Source: CAVZLD01 sp964522605 (lineage in GTDB: Bacteria > Planctomycetota > Planctomycetia > Pirellulales > Pirellulaceae). Taken from it: DNA of 29,457 nt. Of the stretch, positions 8,026 to 17,520 are shown one piece after another. A model generated the notes under the pieces. That model saw nothing but the letters and a program-made list of their open reading frames with translations, was not told the DNA's origin and ran no database searches. Location: assembly GCA_964522605.1 (NCBI GenBank), contig CAZFWV010000047.1, positions 1-29,457 on the forward strand. The letters run 5' to 3'. The position numbers and the translations under genes are program-made. The first letter of the stretch is position 1; each line of letters opens with the position of its first letter.

Positions 8026-9921
8026 ATGCCCACGCGACGCGAATTCATGATTGGCTCGACAATCAGTGCCGCCGCGCTCGTTCTCTCGGCAGAAACCGCC
8101 GCCGCTGCGGACGGCAAGAAGACCTTCACCGTCCTGCACACCAATGACCTGCACTCGAATTTCCTCGGGATGAGTCCCGCTTCGGATTACTCTCCGTTCA
8201 CACTCAACGATGACAAAACGCGTGGCGGGTACGCACGGCTGGCTGCACTGATCGCGCAGCGAAAGGACGTTCGCAAGAGTCAAGGGCCGGTTCTGATTCT
8301 CGACGGCGGTGACTACAGCATGGGGACCGCCTTCGGAGCGGCCATCCGCGAGACGGGTGCGGAACTTCTGCTGCTCTCGCGCATGGGATACGACGCCACC
8401 ACTCTGGGCAACCACGACTTCGACTTGGGGCCGGACGGGTTGTCCAAGTCCATCGACGTGGCGGTCAAGGCGGGTCCCATCCCGGCGGTGGTCGCATCGA
8501 ATAGCGACTTCTCCGCCAACGACTCCAAGCTGACCGGACTCCGACGCCTGGCCGAGGACGGGACGATCTGCCGGCATCTGGTGATCGAGCGCGAAGGGCT
8601 GCGATTTGGCATCTTCGGGTTGCTCGGCAAGGAGGCCATGTTCTACACCAGCGGCGCCGGTGCCGTCACGTTCGCCGACACCATCGAGACGGCCACGGAG
8701 ATGGTGAAGTTACTCCGCGAGCAGGAGAAGGTGGATGTGGTCATCTGCCTGAGCCACGGCGGGCTGACTCAGGGCAAGGACGGGCGATTCACTGAAGGCG
8801 AGGACGTGCAACTGGCCGAAGCCGTGCCAGGAATTGACGTGGTGATCGGTGGGCACACTCACACGGAACTCAAAGAGCCGATCCTCGCTGGCGGTCGCAC
8901 GCCCGTCGTCCAGACTGGGAAGTACGGCGAGAACCTCGGCGAACTGGTCCTCACCCTCGACGGAAACAAACTGCAAGTTGAGTCGTACACCCTGCACCCG
9001 ATCGTCGATTCGATTATTGGCGACAAGGCCATCGCGGACGAGATCGAGAAGATCAAGAAGACCGTCACCGAGGCCGTGTTCGCATCGCGGGGCTATCGGA
9101 TCGATCAACCGCTGGCGGTGGTCCCCCGGGACCTGCCGAATACGTTCACGGACATCGGTGCGGGCACCCTCCTTGCCAACCTCGTCACCGACTCCTTCCG
9201 GAAGGCGACGAAAGCAGACATTGGGTTCACGGCCAACGGGTTGATGCGGTCCCCCCTGACCCGCGGTAAGTCCGGCGTGCAGACGGTGTACGACGTCTTC
9301 GCCGTGGCGCCGCTCGGCGACGGAATCGTGGACACGACCGCCGGCAGCGCCCTCGTCACCGCTTATTTTACGGGTGCTGAACTCAAGGCCATTCTCGAGT
9401 TTTGCCTCCTGGATACCCCGGCCCACCCCGGCGAGTATTTTCCTCGCGCGTCCGGACTGCGGTTCACCTACGACAAGTCTCGTCCTGCCTTTGATGTCGT
9501 AACGGCTATCGAGATCGGCGACCTGGATCGCGGCTATCGCAAGATCGACATCACGGGCGACGATTCAACGCTCTACAGCCTGGCGTGCCCCCTCTATCTC
9601 GGCCTGTTTATCGTGGCGATTCCGAAGTACACGAAGGGCAAGCTGAACCTCGTGCCCAAGAACAAGGACGGCCAGCCGCTCAAATCCCGGACCGAAGCCC
9701 TCGACATGCCCCGCGGCGGCACGCCCGACCTGCTCCCGCCGCGAGGATCGCTCGATGGGGACAGTGTGGCCACCGTCGGAGAGAACGGTGCGATCCGCGA
9801 GATCAAGGAATGGCAGGCGATCATGGACTACCTTCGCGGCATGCCGTCCAAGAAGGGCGAATTACCCACGATCCCCGTCGACGACCGTGCTGCGGAAGTT
9901 CGGTCGATCAAGGCGGGGTAG
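8026..9921 (+). CDS. Tat-exported 5'-nucleotidase / 2',3'-cyclic phosphodiesterase
   Basis: This 631-residue enzyme has a twin-arginine signal (TRREFMIGS, residues 3-11) and a hydrophobic stretch ending near residue 28. It has the full calcineurin-like metallophosphoesterase set for two metals: HTNDLHS (D41, H43), DGGDY (D96), GNHDFD (N129, H130), SHGG (H244) and GGHTHT (H277, H279). The C-terminal 5'-nucleotidase domain (about 350-550) carries the substrate-binding region with FTANGLMRSPL and the YDVFAVAPLGDGI loop. It would release nucleosides and phosphate from nucleotides outside the cytoplasm. The gene is intact and has strongly G/C-ending codons compared with its neighbours, which may mean stronger expression or recent arrival. 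Its stop lies about 25 bases from the GH5-like fragment on the other strand. Confidence 0.92.
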   Translation: MPTRREFMIGSTISAAALVLSAETAAAADGKKTFTVLHTNDLHSNFLGMSPASDYSPFTLNDDKTRGGYARLAALIAQRKDVRKSQGPVLILDGGDYSMGTAFGAAIRETGAELLLLSRMGYDATTLGNHDFDLGPDGLSKSIDVAVKAGPIPAVVASNSDFSANDSKLTGLRRLAEDGTICRHLVIEREGLRFGIFGLLGKEAMFYTSGAGAVTFADTIETATEMVKLLREQEKVDVVICLSHGGLTQGKDGRFTEGEDVQLAEAVPGIDVVIGGHTHTELKEPILAGGRTPVVQTGKYGENLGELVLTLDGNKLQVESYTLHPIVDSIIGDKAIADEIEKIKKTVTEAVFASRGYRIDQPLAVVPRDLPNTFTDIGAGTLLANLVTDSFRKATKADIGFTANGLMRSPLTRGKSGVQTVYDVFAVAPLGDGIVDTTAGSALVTAYFTGAELKAILEFCLLDTPAHPGEYFPRASGLRFTYDKSRPAFDVVTAIEIGDLDRGYRKIDITGDDSTLYSLACPLYLGLFIVAIPKYTKGKLNLVPKNKDGQPLKSRTEALDMPRGGTPDLLPPRGSLDGDSVATVGENGAIREIKEWQAIMDYLRGMPSKKGELPTIPVDDRAAEVRSIKAG

Positions 9922-9945
9922 CCTCGGGCGATCTCGTTCCGGCCC

Positions 9946-11205
9946 TGTATCGACGATAATGATCCCTCGCCCCTTCTTGGCATCGTACCAACCCAACTCG
10001 CCGGTATCCGATTCGATGGCGTTGGGGTCGCTGTCCTCTGGATAGGTGGACGGGGCTGTGGCGTCGAGTGTGAAACGAGTGGCGTGAATCAGAGGCGTCA
10101 CCTTCGCGAAAGCTGGGTCATAGAACGGTCGCATCTTCCACTTCTCACCCCGTAGTAACTCGATGGTCTGCTCATGCGTGTAGGAGCGGATGATCAACTG
10201 CTTGGCGGCGGACACGTCCCGGCGGTGCCACATCGGGGCACAGGCTGCGATCTGAGTGACCTTGACCGGATCGACACTCATGTCAAACCAGCTGCGCGGC
10301 GGGAACCCTTTGACCTTCTGCATCGCGCCACGATCATAGCAGAACCAGTAGATCCCGTCCCAGTCGTTCAGCATCGCGTAGGCGGTCAGCGATGGGATCC
10401 CTTCGCATGCGTACTCGTGTGGGAAAGGATGGTTTGTTTCCGAGATTGTGTAGGGCAGCCCATGGACAGGCGTGCGTGCAAACTGGATGATTGTCGAATC
10501 CCAGGGATCATTGATCATCGGCGTGTTGGTTATCCTGGTCACATCGCCAATCTGCGGATGCTGCCAGTAGCCGTGCCCGTCGATGAAGTCCAGCTGCATG
10601 TTCGCCTCAATGTGTGGATAGCCACAGAACGAGTCGTTGTGATCCGCCGTGCCGATGACCAGTGGCTTGACGTCCAGTTTATCTTTCAGCAGTTTGCGCA
10701 TCGCCGAAAAGAACCGCTTCTCGAGCTGGAAGTAGAATTCGGCCTCGGCATGGAATCTGTCACGCGAAGCAGCCTGGAATTGATCAGGCTTCAGGCAAGG
10801 GATCGGCGCCTGCGGCCCCACACCTGATTCCTTCCGCCATGCGGCCAGCGTCTGCGCGCCATAGTGCTCCCGAAACCAGTCGTTCAATTGCTGCGTCAAT
10901 TCCTCGGCATACGAAATTGGGATGGGCGACCACGTGCTGGGACTTTCCTCGTTACGCCCCACGAGCCGCCCGTTCACCCATCCTTCCAACACCGAGTTTT
11001 CATTGACCAGCTCGACACACGCTACGGCGGGTTCGTAACGATACTCGTGGCCCGTATACCGGTTGCGGTGCGTCAGCAGCTTGCGGGCATAATCCCGCTG
11101 CAGTTCTAACAGTCGCGGATTGAAGTATGTCGCTGACTTGCCGAAATAGAGGGGACCAAAGTCGCGCACTCCGTCTCCAGCCTTGTATTTCCGGAACACG
11201 TTGGA
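9946..11205 (-). pseudogene. GH5-like glycoside hydrolase, truncated at both ends
   Basis: This is the internal part of a secreted TIM-barrel glycosidase of the GH5/clan A type. VELVNENSV holds the probable acid/base Glu (codon 10999-11001) and PYTISETNHPFPHE the probable nucleophile Glu (codon 10438-10440). DFIDGHGYWQHPQIG and GIYWFCYDRG are further barrel elements. The open frame runs from 11265 to 9862. However, the first 20 or so residues (MPQSLKRSSVLTPRF) do not look like a signal peptide or barrel start. The family-like sequence also stops after GIIIVDT near 9946, where out-of-family residues run into the nucleotidase gene. The signal peptide, early barrel strands and C-terminal module are missing. 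It may retain the active-site residues but is unlikely to fold. Confidence 0.75.
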
Positions 11206-11302
11206 CCCTCTGAGGATGACGAAACGGGGTGTCAAGACACTGCTTCTTTTCAAGGATTGGGGCATATATACTCGACGGTTGCTTTGTTGAGCTTGTTTGC
11301 TT

Positions 11303-11312
11303 GGCGGGAGGA
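11303..11312 (+). promoter_or_regulatory. Ribosome-binding site deciding the start at 11319
   Basis: GGCGGGAGGA lies 6 bases before the ATG at 11319. It favours that start over an in-frame one at 11229 and places a clean signal peptide at the N-terminus. Confidence 0.65.
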
Positions 11313-11318
11313 GTCGTC

Positions 11319-14300
11319 ATGTCGCGCAGCGCATTGTGTCTTTTTCTGGCTATCTCTTTCAGCTTCCTGAGCTCACCGTGTCGAACGAACGCGGCCACAC
11401 CGACGCCCGTGATCTTCTGCAGGAATGCCGGTCCCATCGAGAAGTTGGCAGCGAAAGAAGTCCGGCGCTATGTCTATTTGCGGACGGGAAGCCTCTTGCC
11501 GATCGTTCAGGAACTGGACGCGGCGGCGCACGGTCGCATCATCGCCGTGGGGCAAGGAGCGGTGCACGCCCTCGAGCTTCCCGACAAGAGCTTGGAGCTT
11601 GGCAGCCTTCAACCGGAGCAGTATCGATTGAGAACAATCGAGTTGGAGAATCGCTCCGTGCTGGTCGTTGTTGGGGGTGATGAGTTCGGTACGCTCTATG
11701 GAGCGTATCGTCTGGCCGAACAGTTGGGAGTTCGATTCTATCTGCACGGCGACGTCGTACCGGATCAACAAGTTCCCCTGGAATGGCCGACGCTGGACGA
11801 AACGCGACGACCGCTGTTCAATCGGCGGGGCATACAGCCGTTCCACGATTTTCCCGAAGGCCCCGACTGGTGGAATCGTGACAACTACAAGGCAGTTCTT
11901 GGGCAGCTGCCTAAGATGGGCATGAATTTCTTCGGGTTGCACACGTACCCTGAAGGTGGAGTCGGACCGGAGCCGCTCGTGTGGATTGGACTGCAAGAGG
12001 ATGTTGCCGCTGATGGCAGCGTAAGTGCCAGCTATCCCACTCGCCACTTCACGACCGACAGTCAGCCTCCCGCGTGGGGCTTTGTCCCAGGCAAGACGAG
12101 CGACTACGTATTCGGTGCTGCCATGATGTTCGACCACGACAATTACGGCGCCGATTACATGCGGGGTACGTTTCCGTGGAAAACGATGTCCCCTGAGCAG
12201 TGTAATGCGCTTTTTGACCGGATGGGTGATTTCCTGCACGACGTATTTGGCTATGCACATCGGTTGGGCATCAAGACCTGCCTGGGCACGGAAACTCCGC
12301 TCACCGTCCCCACCGTCGTTAAGCAGCGATTGCAGGCGGCCGGCAAGGATCCTGCCGATCCAGCAGTCGTCCAAGCGTTGTACGAAGGTATGTTCGAGCG
12401 CATCGTCCGAACGCATTCACTCGATTACTACTGGCTTTGGACGCCGGAGGGCTGGACTTGGTCGGCAGTGAAGCAGGAACAAATCGACGCGACGATCGCA
12501 GATCTTCGCGCCTGCCTGGCGGCGGCTGACAAGGTCAATGCGCCCTTCTCGCTCGCCACCTGCGGCTGGGTGCTTGGCCCGCCTCAAGCTCCAGCGTTGT
12601 TTGACGAGTTTTTGCCCAAGCAGATGCCCATGAGTTGCATCAACCGCACGGTTGGCAACACGCCTGTCGAACCAGGATTTGCGCGCGTGAAAGAACGACC
12701 AAAATGGGCGATTCCGTGGCTGGAAGATGATCCCGGAATGACCATTCCGCAACTGTGGGTTGGGCGCATGCGCAAGGACGCCGCCGACGCATTGAACTAC
12801 GGCTGTACGGGGCTGATGGGCATTCACTGGCGTACTCGGATCCTCGGTCCCAACGTCTCGGCGCTGGCCAAAGCTGCGTGGGATCAATCGGGATGGACGG
12901 ACGAACAAGAGCAGACGCGAATTGCTCAGCCGGCCCAGTCACCTGAGGGAGCGCAAGGTGGCAAGCCTGCACAGTTTCCGACGAGCACGATCTCCGATGC
13001 AGACAACCAAGCGATCTATCAGACGGTGCGATACGACGTGCAAGCGTATCACATTGATGTCCCGAACGGTGTCTATGACGTGACGCTCAAGCTGTGCGAG
13101 CCAGCTTATCGCGATGCGGGCAGACGCACGTTCGGTGCGAAAGTGCAAGGCAGTGTACTTTTCGAACATCTGGACATCCTCGCAAAGGTTGGAAAAGACC
13201 GTGCACTCGACTTCATCGCGAAGAACGTCGAGGTTACTGACGGACGTTTGGTCGTCCAGTTCCTCTATGAAGTCGAGTTCCCGTGCGTTGCGGGAATCGT
13301 AATCAAGGGAATGACGAACGAAACGAATCAATTTGCTGGCCAGCCGTTTGAGCGAAAGATCAACTGCGGTGGCCCAGCCCATGGCGACTATGAGGCGGAT
13401 CTGCCGACCCAAGCCGGCAGCGGTCCCTCGCGGTTTCTGCCGGCGGCTGATTTCTATCGCGATTGGGCCAGAACGCAATTCGGCCCCGAAGTGGCCGAAC
13501 CGATTGCGGCGCTCTTTACACGCTTGGATGGCAACCTTCCTCGGCCTGCGGATTGGGTTACTGGTCCCGGCAGCATCCGGCCCGATAGTCGGGCCTGGAG
13601 CCACGTGCAAACGGAATACGCCTTTGTCGACGAGTTGGCTGCACTACGTTCGCAAATATCGGGTCCCGGCAATCTCGAACGATTCGAATATTGGCTGAAC
13701 AATTTTCGTTATCTGCGCGCAATCGCTAAGGTGAATTGCTGCTGGGCCCGCTACAACGAGGTCCGTGACAAGGTCACCGCGGAAGACGATCCTCAGGCAC
13801 AGAAGCAGATTGCCAGGGAATTGGCACTACCGATACGAGTGGAGTTGGTAAGAGCTTTCGCGGAACTCCATCGCTACCTGTTGGCGACCGTCACGACGCC
13901 GGGTGAGATGGGCAACGTATCAAACTGGCAACAGCAGACGATGCCTGTGCTTCTCACGACACCGGGTCAAGAACTGACCAAGTGGTTAGGCGAGGAATTA
14001 CCTCCCGAGGCGATTCCGTCGGCGGACTATTCCGGTGAACCTCGACTGTTCGTCCCTGCAGTCCGGACGGGAATCGTCGCAGGTGAATCGCTGACCCTGT
14101 CCGTCATCATTCTGGGCATGGAACCGGAAACCGCAGAACTCAGCGTGCGACCGCTAGGAAGTGGTGCCTTCGTCAGCAATCCACTGACGCATGTGGCTCG
14201 AGGCGTTTACAGGGTTACACTGCCGGCCCCGTCGATCGAATCGGACTTTGAGTACTACGTGCAAGCGAAGCGTGGCGACAGTTCGCTCGTATTTCCGCCG

Positions 14301-14342
14301 ACCGCGCCCGCGTTGAATCAGACCGTTGTAGTCAGCGAGTGA
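11319..14342 (+). CDS. Secreted multidomain glycosidase-like protein with malectin-like module
   Basis: This 1007-residue protein has a signal peptide at residues 1-26 (ALCLFLAISFSFLSS). Residues 30-150 look like the alpha/beta N-terminal domain shared by alpha-glucuronidases (GH67) and GH20 enzymes: AAKEVRRYVYLRTG, GTLYGAYRLAEQLGVRFY. A TIM-barrel-like region follows at about 165-545 (NRRGIQPFHDFPEGPDWW, LPKMGMNFFGLHTYPEG, DYYWLWTPEGWTW, GCTGLMGIHWRTR). At about 560-670 there is an inserted malectin-type carbohydrate-binding beta-sandwich (YHIDVPNGVYDVTLKLCEP). A helical region and a final beta-sandwich end the protein. It probably acts on a uronic-acid- or hexosamine-containing glycan in the periplasm or at the surface. 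The exact catalytic residues and substrate cannot be assigned from sequence alone. Confidence 0.8.
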   Translation: MSRSALCLFLAISFSFLSSPCRTNAATPTPVIFCRNAGPIEKLAAKEVRRYVYLRTGSLLPIVQELDAAAHGRIIAVGQGAVHALELPDKSLELGSLQPEQYRLRTIELENRSVLVVVGGDEFGTLYGAYRLAEQLGVRFYLHGDVVPDQQVPLEWPTLDETRRPLFNRRGIQPFHDFPEGPDWWNRDNYKAVLGQLPKMGMNFFGLHTYPEGGVGPEPLVWIGLQEDVAADGSVSASYPTRHFTTDSQPPAWGFVPGKTSDYVFGAAMMFDHDNYGADYMRGTFPWKTMSPEQCNALFDRMGDFLHDVFGYAHRLGIKTCLGTETPLTVPTVVKQRLQAAGKDPADPAVVQALYEGMFERIVRTHSLDYYWLWTPEGWTWSAVKQEQIDATIADLRACLAAADKVNAPFSLATCGWVLGPPQAPALFDEFLPKQMPMSCINRTVGNTPVEPGFARVKERPKWAIPWLEDDPGMTIPQLWVGRMRKDAADALNYGCTGLMGIHWRTRILGPNVSALAKAAWDQSGWTDEQEQTRIAQPAQSPEGAQGGKPAQFPTSTISDADNQAIYQTVRYDVQAYHIDVPNGVYDVTLKLCEPAYRDAGRRTFGAKVQGSVLFEHLDILAKVGKDRALDFIAKNVEVTDGRLVVQFLYEVEFPCVAGIVIKGMTNETNQFAGQPFERKINCGGPAHGDYEADLPTQAGSGPSRFLPAADFYRDWARTQFGPEVAEPIAALFTRLDGNLPRPADWVTGPGSIRPDSRAWSHVQTEYAFVDELAALRSQISGPGNLERFEYWLNNFRYLRAIAKVNCCWARYNEVRDKVTAEDDPQAQKQIARELALPIRVELVRAFAELHRYLLATVTTPGEMGNVSNWQQQTMPVLLTTPGQELTKWLGEELPPEAIPSADYSGEPRLFVPAVRTGIVAGESLTLSVIILGMEPETAELSVRPLGSGAFVSNPLTHVARGVYRVTLPAPSIESDFEYYVQAKRGDSSLVFPPTAPALNQTVVVSE

Positions 14343-14379
14343 AGGTTCTTTTGGGGGGAGCTTGCCCGCCGTTGACTTC

Positions 14380-14401
14380 CCAGTTGTGAAACTGGTTTCA
14401 C
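14380..14401. other. Overlapping inverted repeats downstream of the glycosidase gene
   Basis: CCAGTT-GTGA-AACTGG at 14380-14395 overlaps GTGAAAC-TG-GTTTCAC at 14386-14401. The two hairpins cannot form together. They lie 38 bases after the stop of the glycosidase gene, but no T-run follows, so a standard intrinsic terminator is not supported. They could be an operator or a processing site. Confidence 0.35.
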
Positions 14402-14624
14402 TGCGTCGCCTGTTGCACCGTCCTGATTTACGTCCGCCATCTGAGCAGTGTCGTCTTTGATACTCAGAGCAATGCAAAGACTCTGGCGCTCATTCAACCG
14501 AGACAGGTGGATCGAGTGTTCATCCTCACGTCAGCAGGCAGGTCTCTTCCGGAATTCGCGCTACCAGCCCGGGGTGGGCCGTGCCATCACCTTGACTCCG
14601 AGTTCTCCCACGGTATTCGGATTG

Positions 14625-15029
14625 TTATTTACTTGGTCTCACCGTGTAGACGATCTCCACTTTTTCGATGAGTCGCTTTTGCTCGAGTTCCGGAAGCAGG
14701 ACGTTCTTCCATTGGTCGCTTTCATAGAAGGCAGCCCGTTCTTTCGGCATGTTGGCCTTACTGGAAAACTGACGGCTCCATACAAAGAGGTTCTCATCTT
14801 CCAAGGTTCGGTAGGCACTGAGGATCTTGATCCCGGCCTTTTCCTGTGGCTCGACGAGTTTGTCGTGAAAAAAACGCTCCCATTCATTCATCTTTCCCTC
14901 GGCCACTTTGTAAACACGGACTTCAATGATGGGTCCTTCGTCTTCGTCTGCCGGAAGACGGGAAGAGCTGCCGCATAGAAAAGTGATGCCCAGAAGAAGC
15001 AGGGAGAGTCTTCGAGTGGAACGCGACAT
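14625..15029 (-). CDS. Secreted NIPSNAP-family protein
   Basis: This 134-residue protein begins with a signal peptide (RLSLLLLGITFLCGSSS) followed by one NIPSNAP domain, a ferredoxin-like dimeric alpha/beta barrel. Diagnostic parts are IIEVRVYKVAEGKMNEWERF, a central aromatic strand (ENLFVWSRQF) and the C-terminal ESDQWKNVLLPEL helix. Members of this family are found in planctomycete secretomes; their role is unknown, although the fold resembles small monooxygenases. It stands alone on the minus strand between two plus-strand glycan-related genes. A Cys near the end of the signal peptide does not fit a good lipobox. The gene appears intact. Confidence 0.8.
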   Translation of the reverse strand: MSRSTRRLSLLLLGITFLCGSSSRLPADEDEGPIIEVRVYKVAEGKMNEWERFFHDKLVEPQEKAGIKILSAYRTLEDENLFVWSRQFSSKANMPKERAAFYESDQWKNVLLPELEQKRLIEKVEIVYTVRPSK

Positions 15030-15419
15030 GGTTTGTGTCCTTCGTGGTGAATGCGAGTTCGTCTTGTCCGTATCGGCCTGGATCGGCCAGCCTCTATGTT
15101 ACCGAAGTCGCCGAGGGTACCATACACCTAAAGAACGGCTCAGAAACAAGTTCCTCGTTTCACCGTGCGGGTGTCGCTCCGCGGGTAAGGGCGAATCTTC
15201 CGCGGCCCGCTGGACACGCGGTTAAACGAGAGGACCGAGATGCCATACTATTTCTGAGTCATCGCTACGAGGGATCGGCGCTATGCGCCATCGACCAGCG
15301 GCAGTATGAAATCGGTTGACCGCATCGGGAGACTGAATCGCATGCGAATCATACATCGGCCCATCGCACCGAGAGGCAAGATCCACTGCTTTCCGCTCGA
15401 GCACCGATCGTCAAGCCGT
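15030..15419. other. Divergent intergenic region, presumed promoters
   Basis: About 390 bases separate the minus-strand NIPSNAP gene and the plus-strand pectate-lyase-like gene. Promoters for both must lie here, but no convincing sigma-factor boxes or operator palindromes could be called. The plus frame of the lyase stays open back to 15306, but that extension lacks protein-like features. Confidence 0.4.
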
Positions 15420-17306
15420 ATGCTGAACGCGACGCGAAGCCTGCTGACTGCTATGACGTTGGTCTTCGCAATTCGTACGGAGGTGGTGGCGGAGCGGGTC
15501 GTCTTTCCGCCAGACCCCTCGGTGCTCAACGTCCAGGTCGATTTCGGCGCGAAAGGCGATGGGGTCGCCGACGACACGGCCGCTCTGCAAGCGGCGATCG
15601 ACGCCAGTTCCAACCGAGGCGCGGACGGCGGTACGAAGACCTTGTACCTGCCCAATGGCATCTATCGTGTCTCCAGCACCCTCGTCGTCAATTCTCGCGT
15701 TGGCCCGTGGGTCTATGGGGAATCGCGCGACGGAGTGATCATTCGCCTGGACGATAACGTGCCGACCAGCGTTACCGCCGTGCTGCGCACCCATCCGAGC
15801 GACACGGAGGCCAGTTCCGCGGATTTCTTCATGCGCAACATCCGCAACCTGACGATTGACGTCGGCCGCAATCCACAGGTGGACGGCGTGCGCTGGTACG
15901 GCAACAACAGCAGCATCCTGAAAGACGTGCGGCTCATTGGCACCGGCAGTATTGCTGTCAACGCGGGGTTCCTCGGTCAGAATGGACCGAGCCTGATCCA
16001 GGATACGGTCGTCATGGGCTCGTTTGAAACCGGCGTTCGCTGTGCATGGAGCTGGGGGCAGACGTTGTCGCGGGTCACGATTCGGGAAGCGCGGAAGCAA
16101 GGCGTATCGGTCAACGCCACTGCCGTCGGTATCGAGAACCTCGTCGTCGAGAATGCGCCGGTGGCGCTGCAAAACGAGTATCCCAATGACTGGACCTGGT
16201 GGGGTGGCGTGGTGGCGTTGGCAGGCGGGAAGTTTGTGGGCAGCGACCCGGCGCAACCTGCGATCACGAACACCAGTGTGCTCTATGCGCGCGACGTCCA
16301 GGCAACGGGCTTCCGACAAGTTCTTCACAGTACGACCCCGGCCGGCAGTATCACGGGCGATACGCTTGACGAGTACTTGTCGCACGCACCGAAGACTCTC
16401 TTCGCAGAAGTGCCCCATTCCGCCCTGAGGTTGCCGGTCAAGGTGGAGCCGCGCGTTCCGTGGGAAACGAACGTGGCGAACTGGGTCTGTGCCAATGACT
16501 ATGGCGCACAATTCGGCGACAATCGCGACGACACAGCTGCCGTGCAGGCCGCGATTGATGCCGCAGCGGCGGCGGGTAAGACGGTCGTCTATCTGCGTGG
16601 CATCGGTGGAGGAGACCCGAACTGGTACACTCTGGATGGTGAAGTCCACGTGCACGGGAGCGTGCGGTTCATCATCGGGCTGGGTTTCGGCCGAGTACTC
16701 AATGGAGACAACGGGCGTTTCATCGTGGATGATCGCTCCGCACCAGTCGTCAAGTTCTCGCATCTCCATGCCTTCGGTGGTCCACCGCCGGCGGTGGAGA
16801 ATCGCTCGGCCGCCAATACTCTTGTCGTCGAGAGCTGCGACTTACGCGTTGTGGGCACCGGGCGCGGCGACATCTTCGTCACCGACTGCCCATGTCATAT
16901 TGAACTCCGCTCCCCTGGCCAACGGCTCTGGTCGCGCCAACTGAATCCTGAGGGGGATAGCGATGTGGGCCTCATTCAAAACCATGGTGCACAGCTGTGG
17001 GCGTTGGGGGTAAAACACGAAGGCCGCGGCGTGCGTTTCCTGACCGACCGCGGCGGCCGGACGGAAATCCTGGGCCTGTTCAACTACGCGCCCGATATCG
17101 CCGAGGACGATTTTCGGCCAGCATTTGATGTCGTGGATGCAGACTTCAGCGCGGCCGGCGTACGAGAGATTTCGTTCGGCAACACGTATCCCGTCAAAGC
17201 GCGCGAGCGCCGCGGCGCGGACGTGCGCACCGAGCAGGGCGGTGGATGGATCGGCTGGGCGCTGTTTCGCAGCGGCGCCAGCGGTCCCGGCTTATCGAAA
17301 CAGTGA
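15420..17306 (+). CDS. Secreted double beta-helix pectate-lyase-like / GH55-like protein
   Basis: This 628-residue protein has a signal peptide (residues 1-24, SLLTAMTLVFAIRTEVVA). It carries two copies of the Pectate_lyase_3 opening motif: VDFGAKGDGVADDTAALQAA near residue 40 and YGAQFGDNRDDTAAVQAAID near residue 360. Each is followed by right-handed parallel beta-helix coils. A pair of tandem beta-helices of this kind is typical of GH55 exo-beta-1,3-glucanases and related pectin-acting proteins. The substrate is therefore a polysaccharide, but lyase and hydrolase action cannot be told apart here. The ATG at 15420 is chosen for the signal peptide; an in-frame start exists at 15306. No strong Shine-Dalgarno is present. 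The ORF is intact. Confidence 0.8.
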   Translation: MLNATRSLLTAMTLVFAIRTEVVAERVVFPPDPSVLNVQVDFGAKGDGVADDTAALQAAIDASSNRGADGGTKTLYLPNGIYRVSSTLVVNSRVGPWVYGESRDGVIIRLDDNVPTSVTAVLRTHPSDTEASSADFFMRNIRNLTIDVGRNPQVDGVRWYGNNSSILKDVRLIGTGSIAVNAGFLGQNGPSLIQDTVVMGSFETGVRCAWSWGQTLSRVTIREARKQGVSVNATAVGIENLVVENAPVALQNEYPNDWTWWGGVVALAGGKFVGSDPAQPAITNTSVLYARDVQATGFRQVLHSTTPAGSITGDTLDEYLSHAPKTLFAEVPHSALRLPVKVEPRVPWETNVANWVCANDYGAQFGDNRDDTAAVQAAIDAAAAAGKTVVYLRGIGGGDPNWYTLDGEVHVHGSVRFIIGLGFGRVLNGDNGRFIVDDRSAPVVKFSHLHAFGGPPPAVENRSAANTLVVESCDLRVVGTGRGDIFVTDCPCHIELRSPGQRLWSRQLNPEGDSDVGLIQNHGAQLWALGVKHEGRGVRFLTDRGGRTEILGLFNYAPDIAEDDFRPAFDVVDADFSAAGVREISFGNTYPVKARERRGADVRTEQGGGWIGWALFRSGASGPGLSKQ

Positions 17307-17520
17307 GTTCGTTTTGGACAATTGTTTCCAAGTTTCTTGATGCCGCCCAGGAACCATCACGACTCAAGGAAAGACAAGCAGCAATGCAATCTAACTTGTT
17401 CTCTTTCAGCGGTGTGGGACATGTTCGTAGAAGATAGCGTACTGTGGAGCGATCGTGCGGTGGGACTCCAGATCGGGAAGGGGACGATCGCGTCAGACAT
17501 TTTCCGCGGGACTTGGATTT

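Noticed and set aside
8710..9426. A 238-codon minus-strand frame inside the nucleotidase gene
   Set aside because: It is antisense to the metallophosphoesterase and nucleotidase domains; composition is typical of a shadow frame.
11373..12416. A 347-codon minus-strand frame inside the malectin-containing glycosidase gene
   Set aside because: No recognisable domain; the opposite strand has a signal peptide and family-like domains throughout.
15411..16769. A 452-codon open frame antisense to the pectate-lyase-like gene
   Set aside because: Its translation is rich in R, H, D and V with no domains or signal peptide, while the plus strand has clear beta-helix motifs. It is a shadow of GC-rich codon use.
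17307..17520. A possible small gene between the pectate-lyase-like gene and the transposase remnant
   Set aside because: Only short overlapping frames with no initiation signal or conserved look; treated as non-coding.
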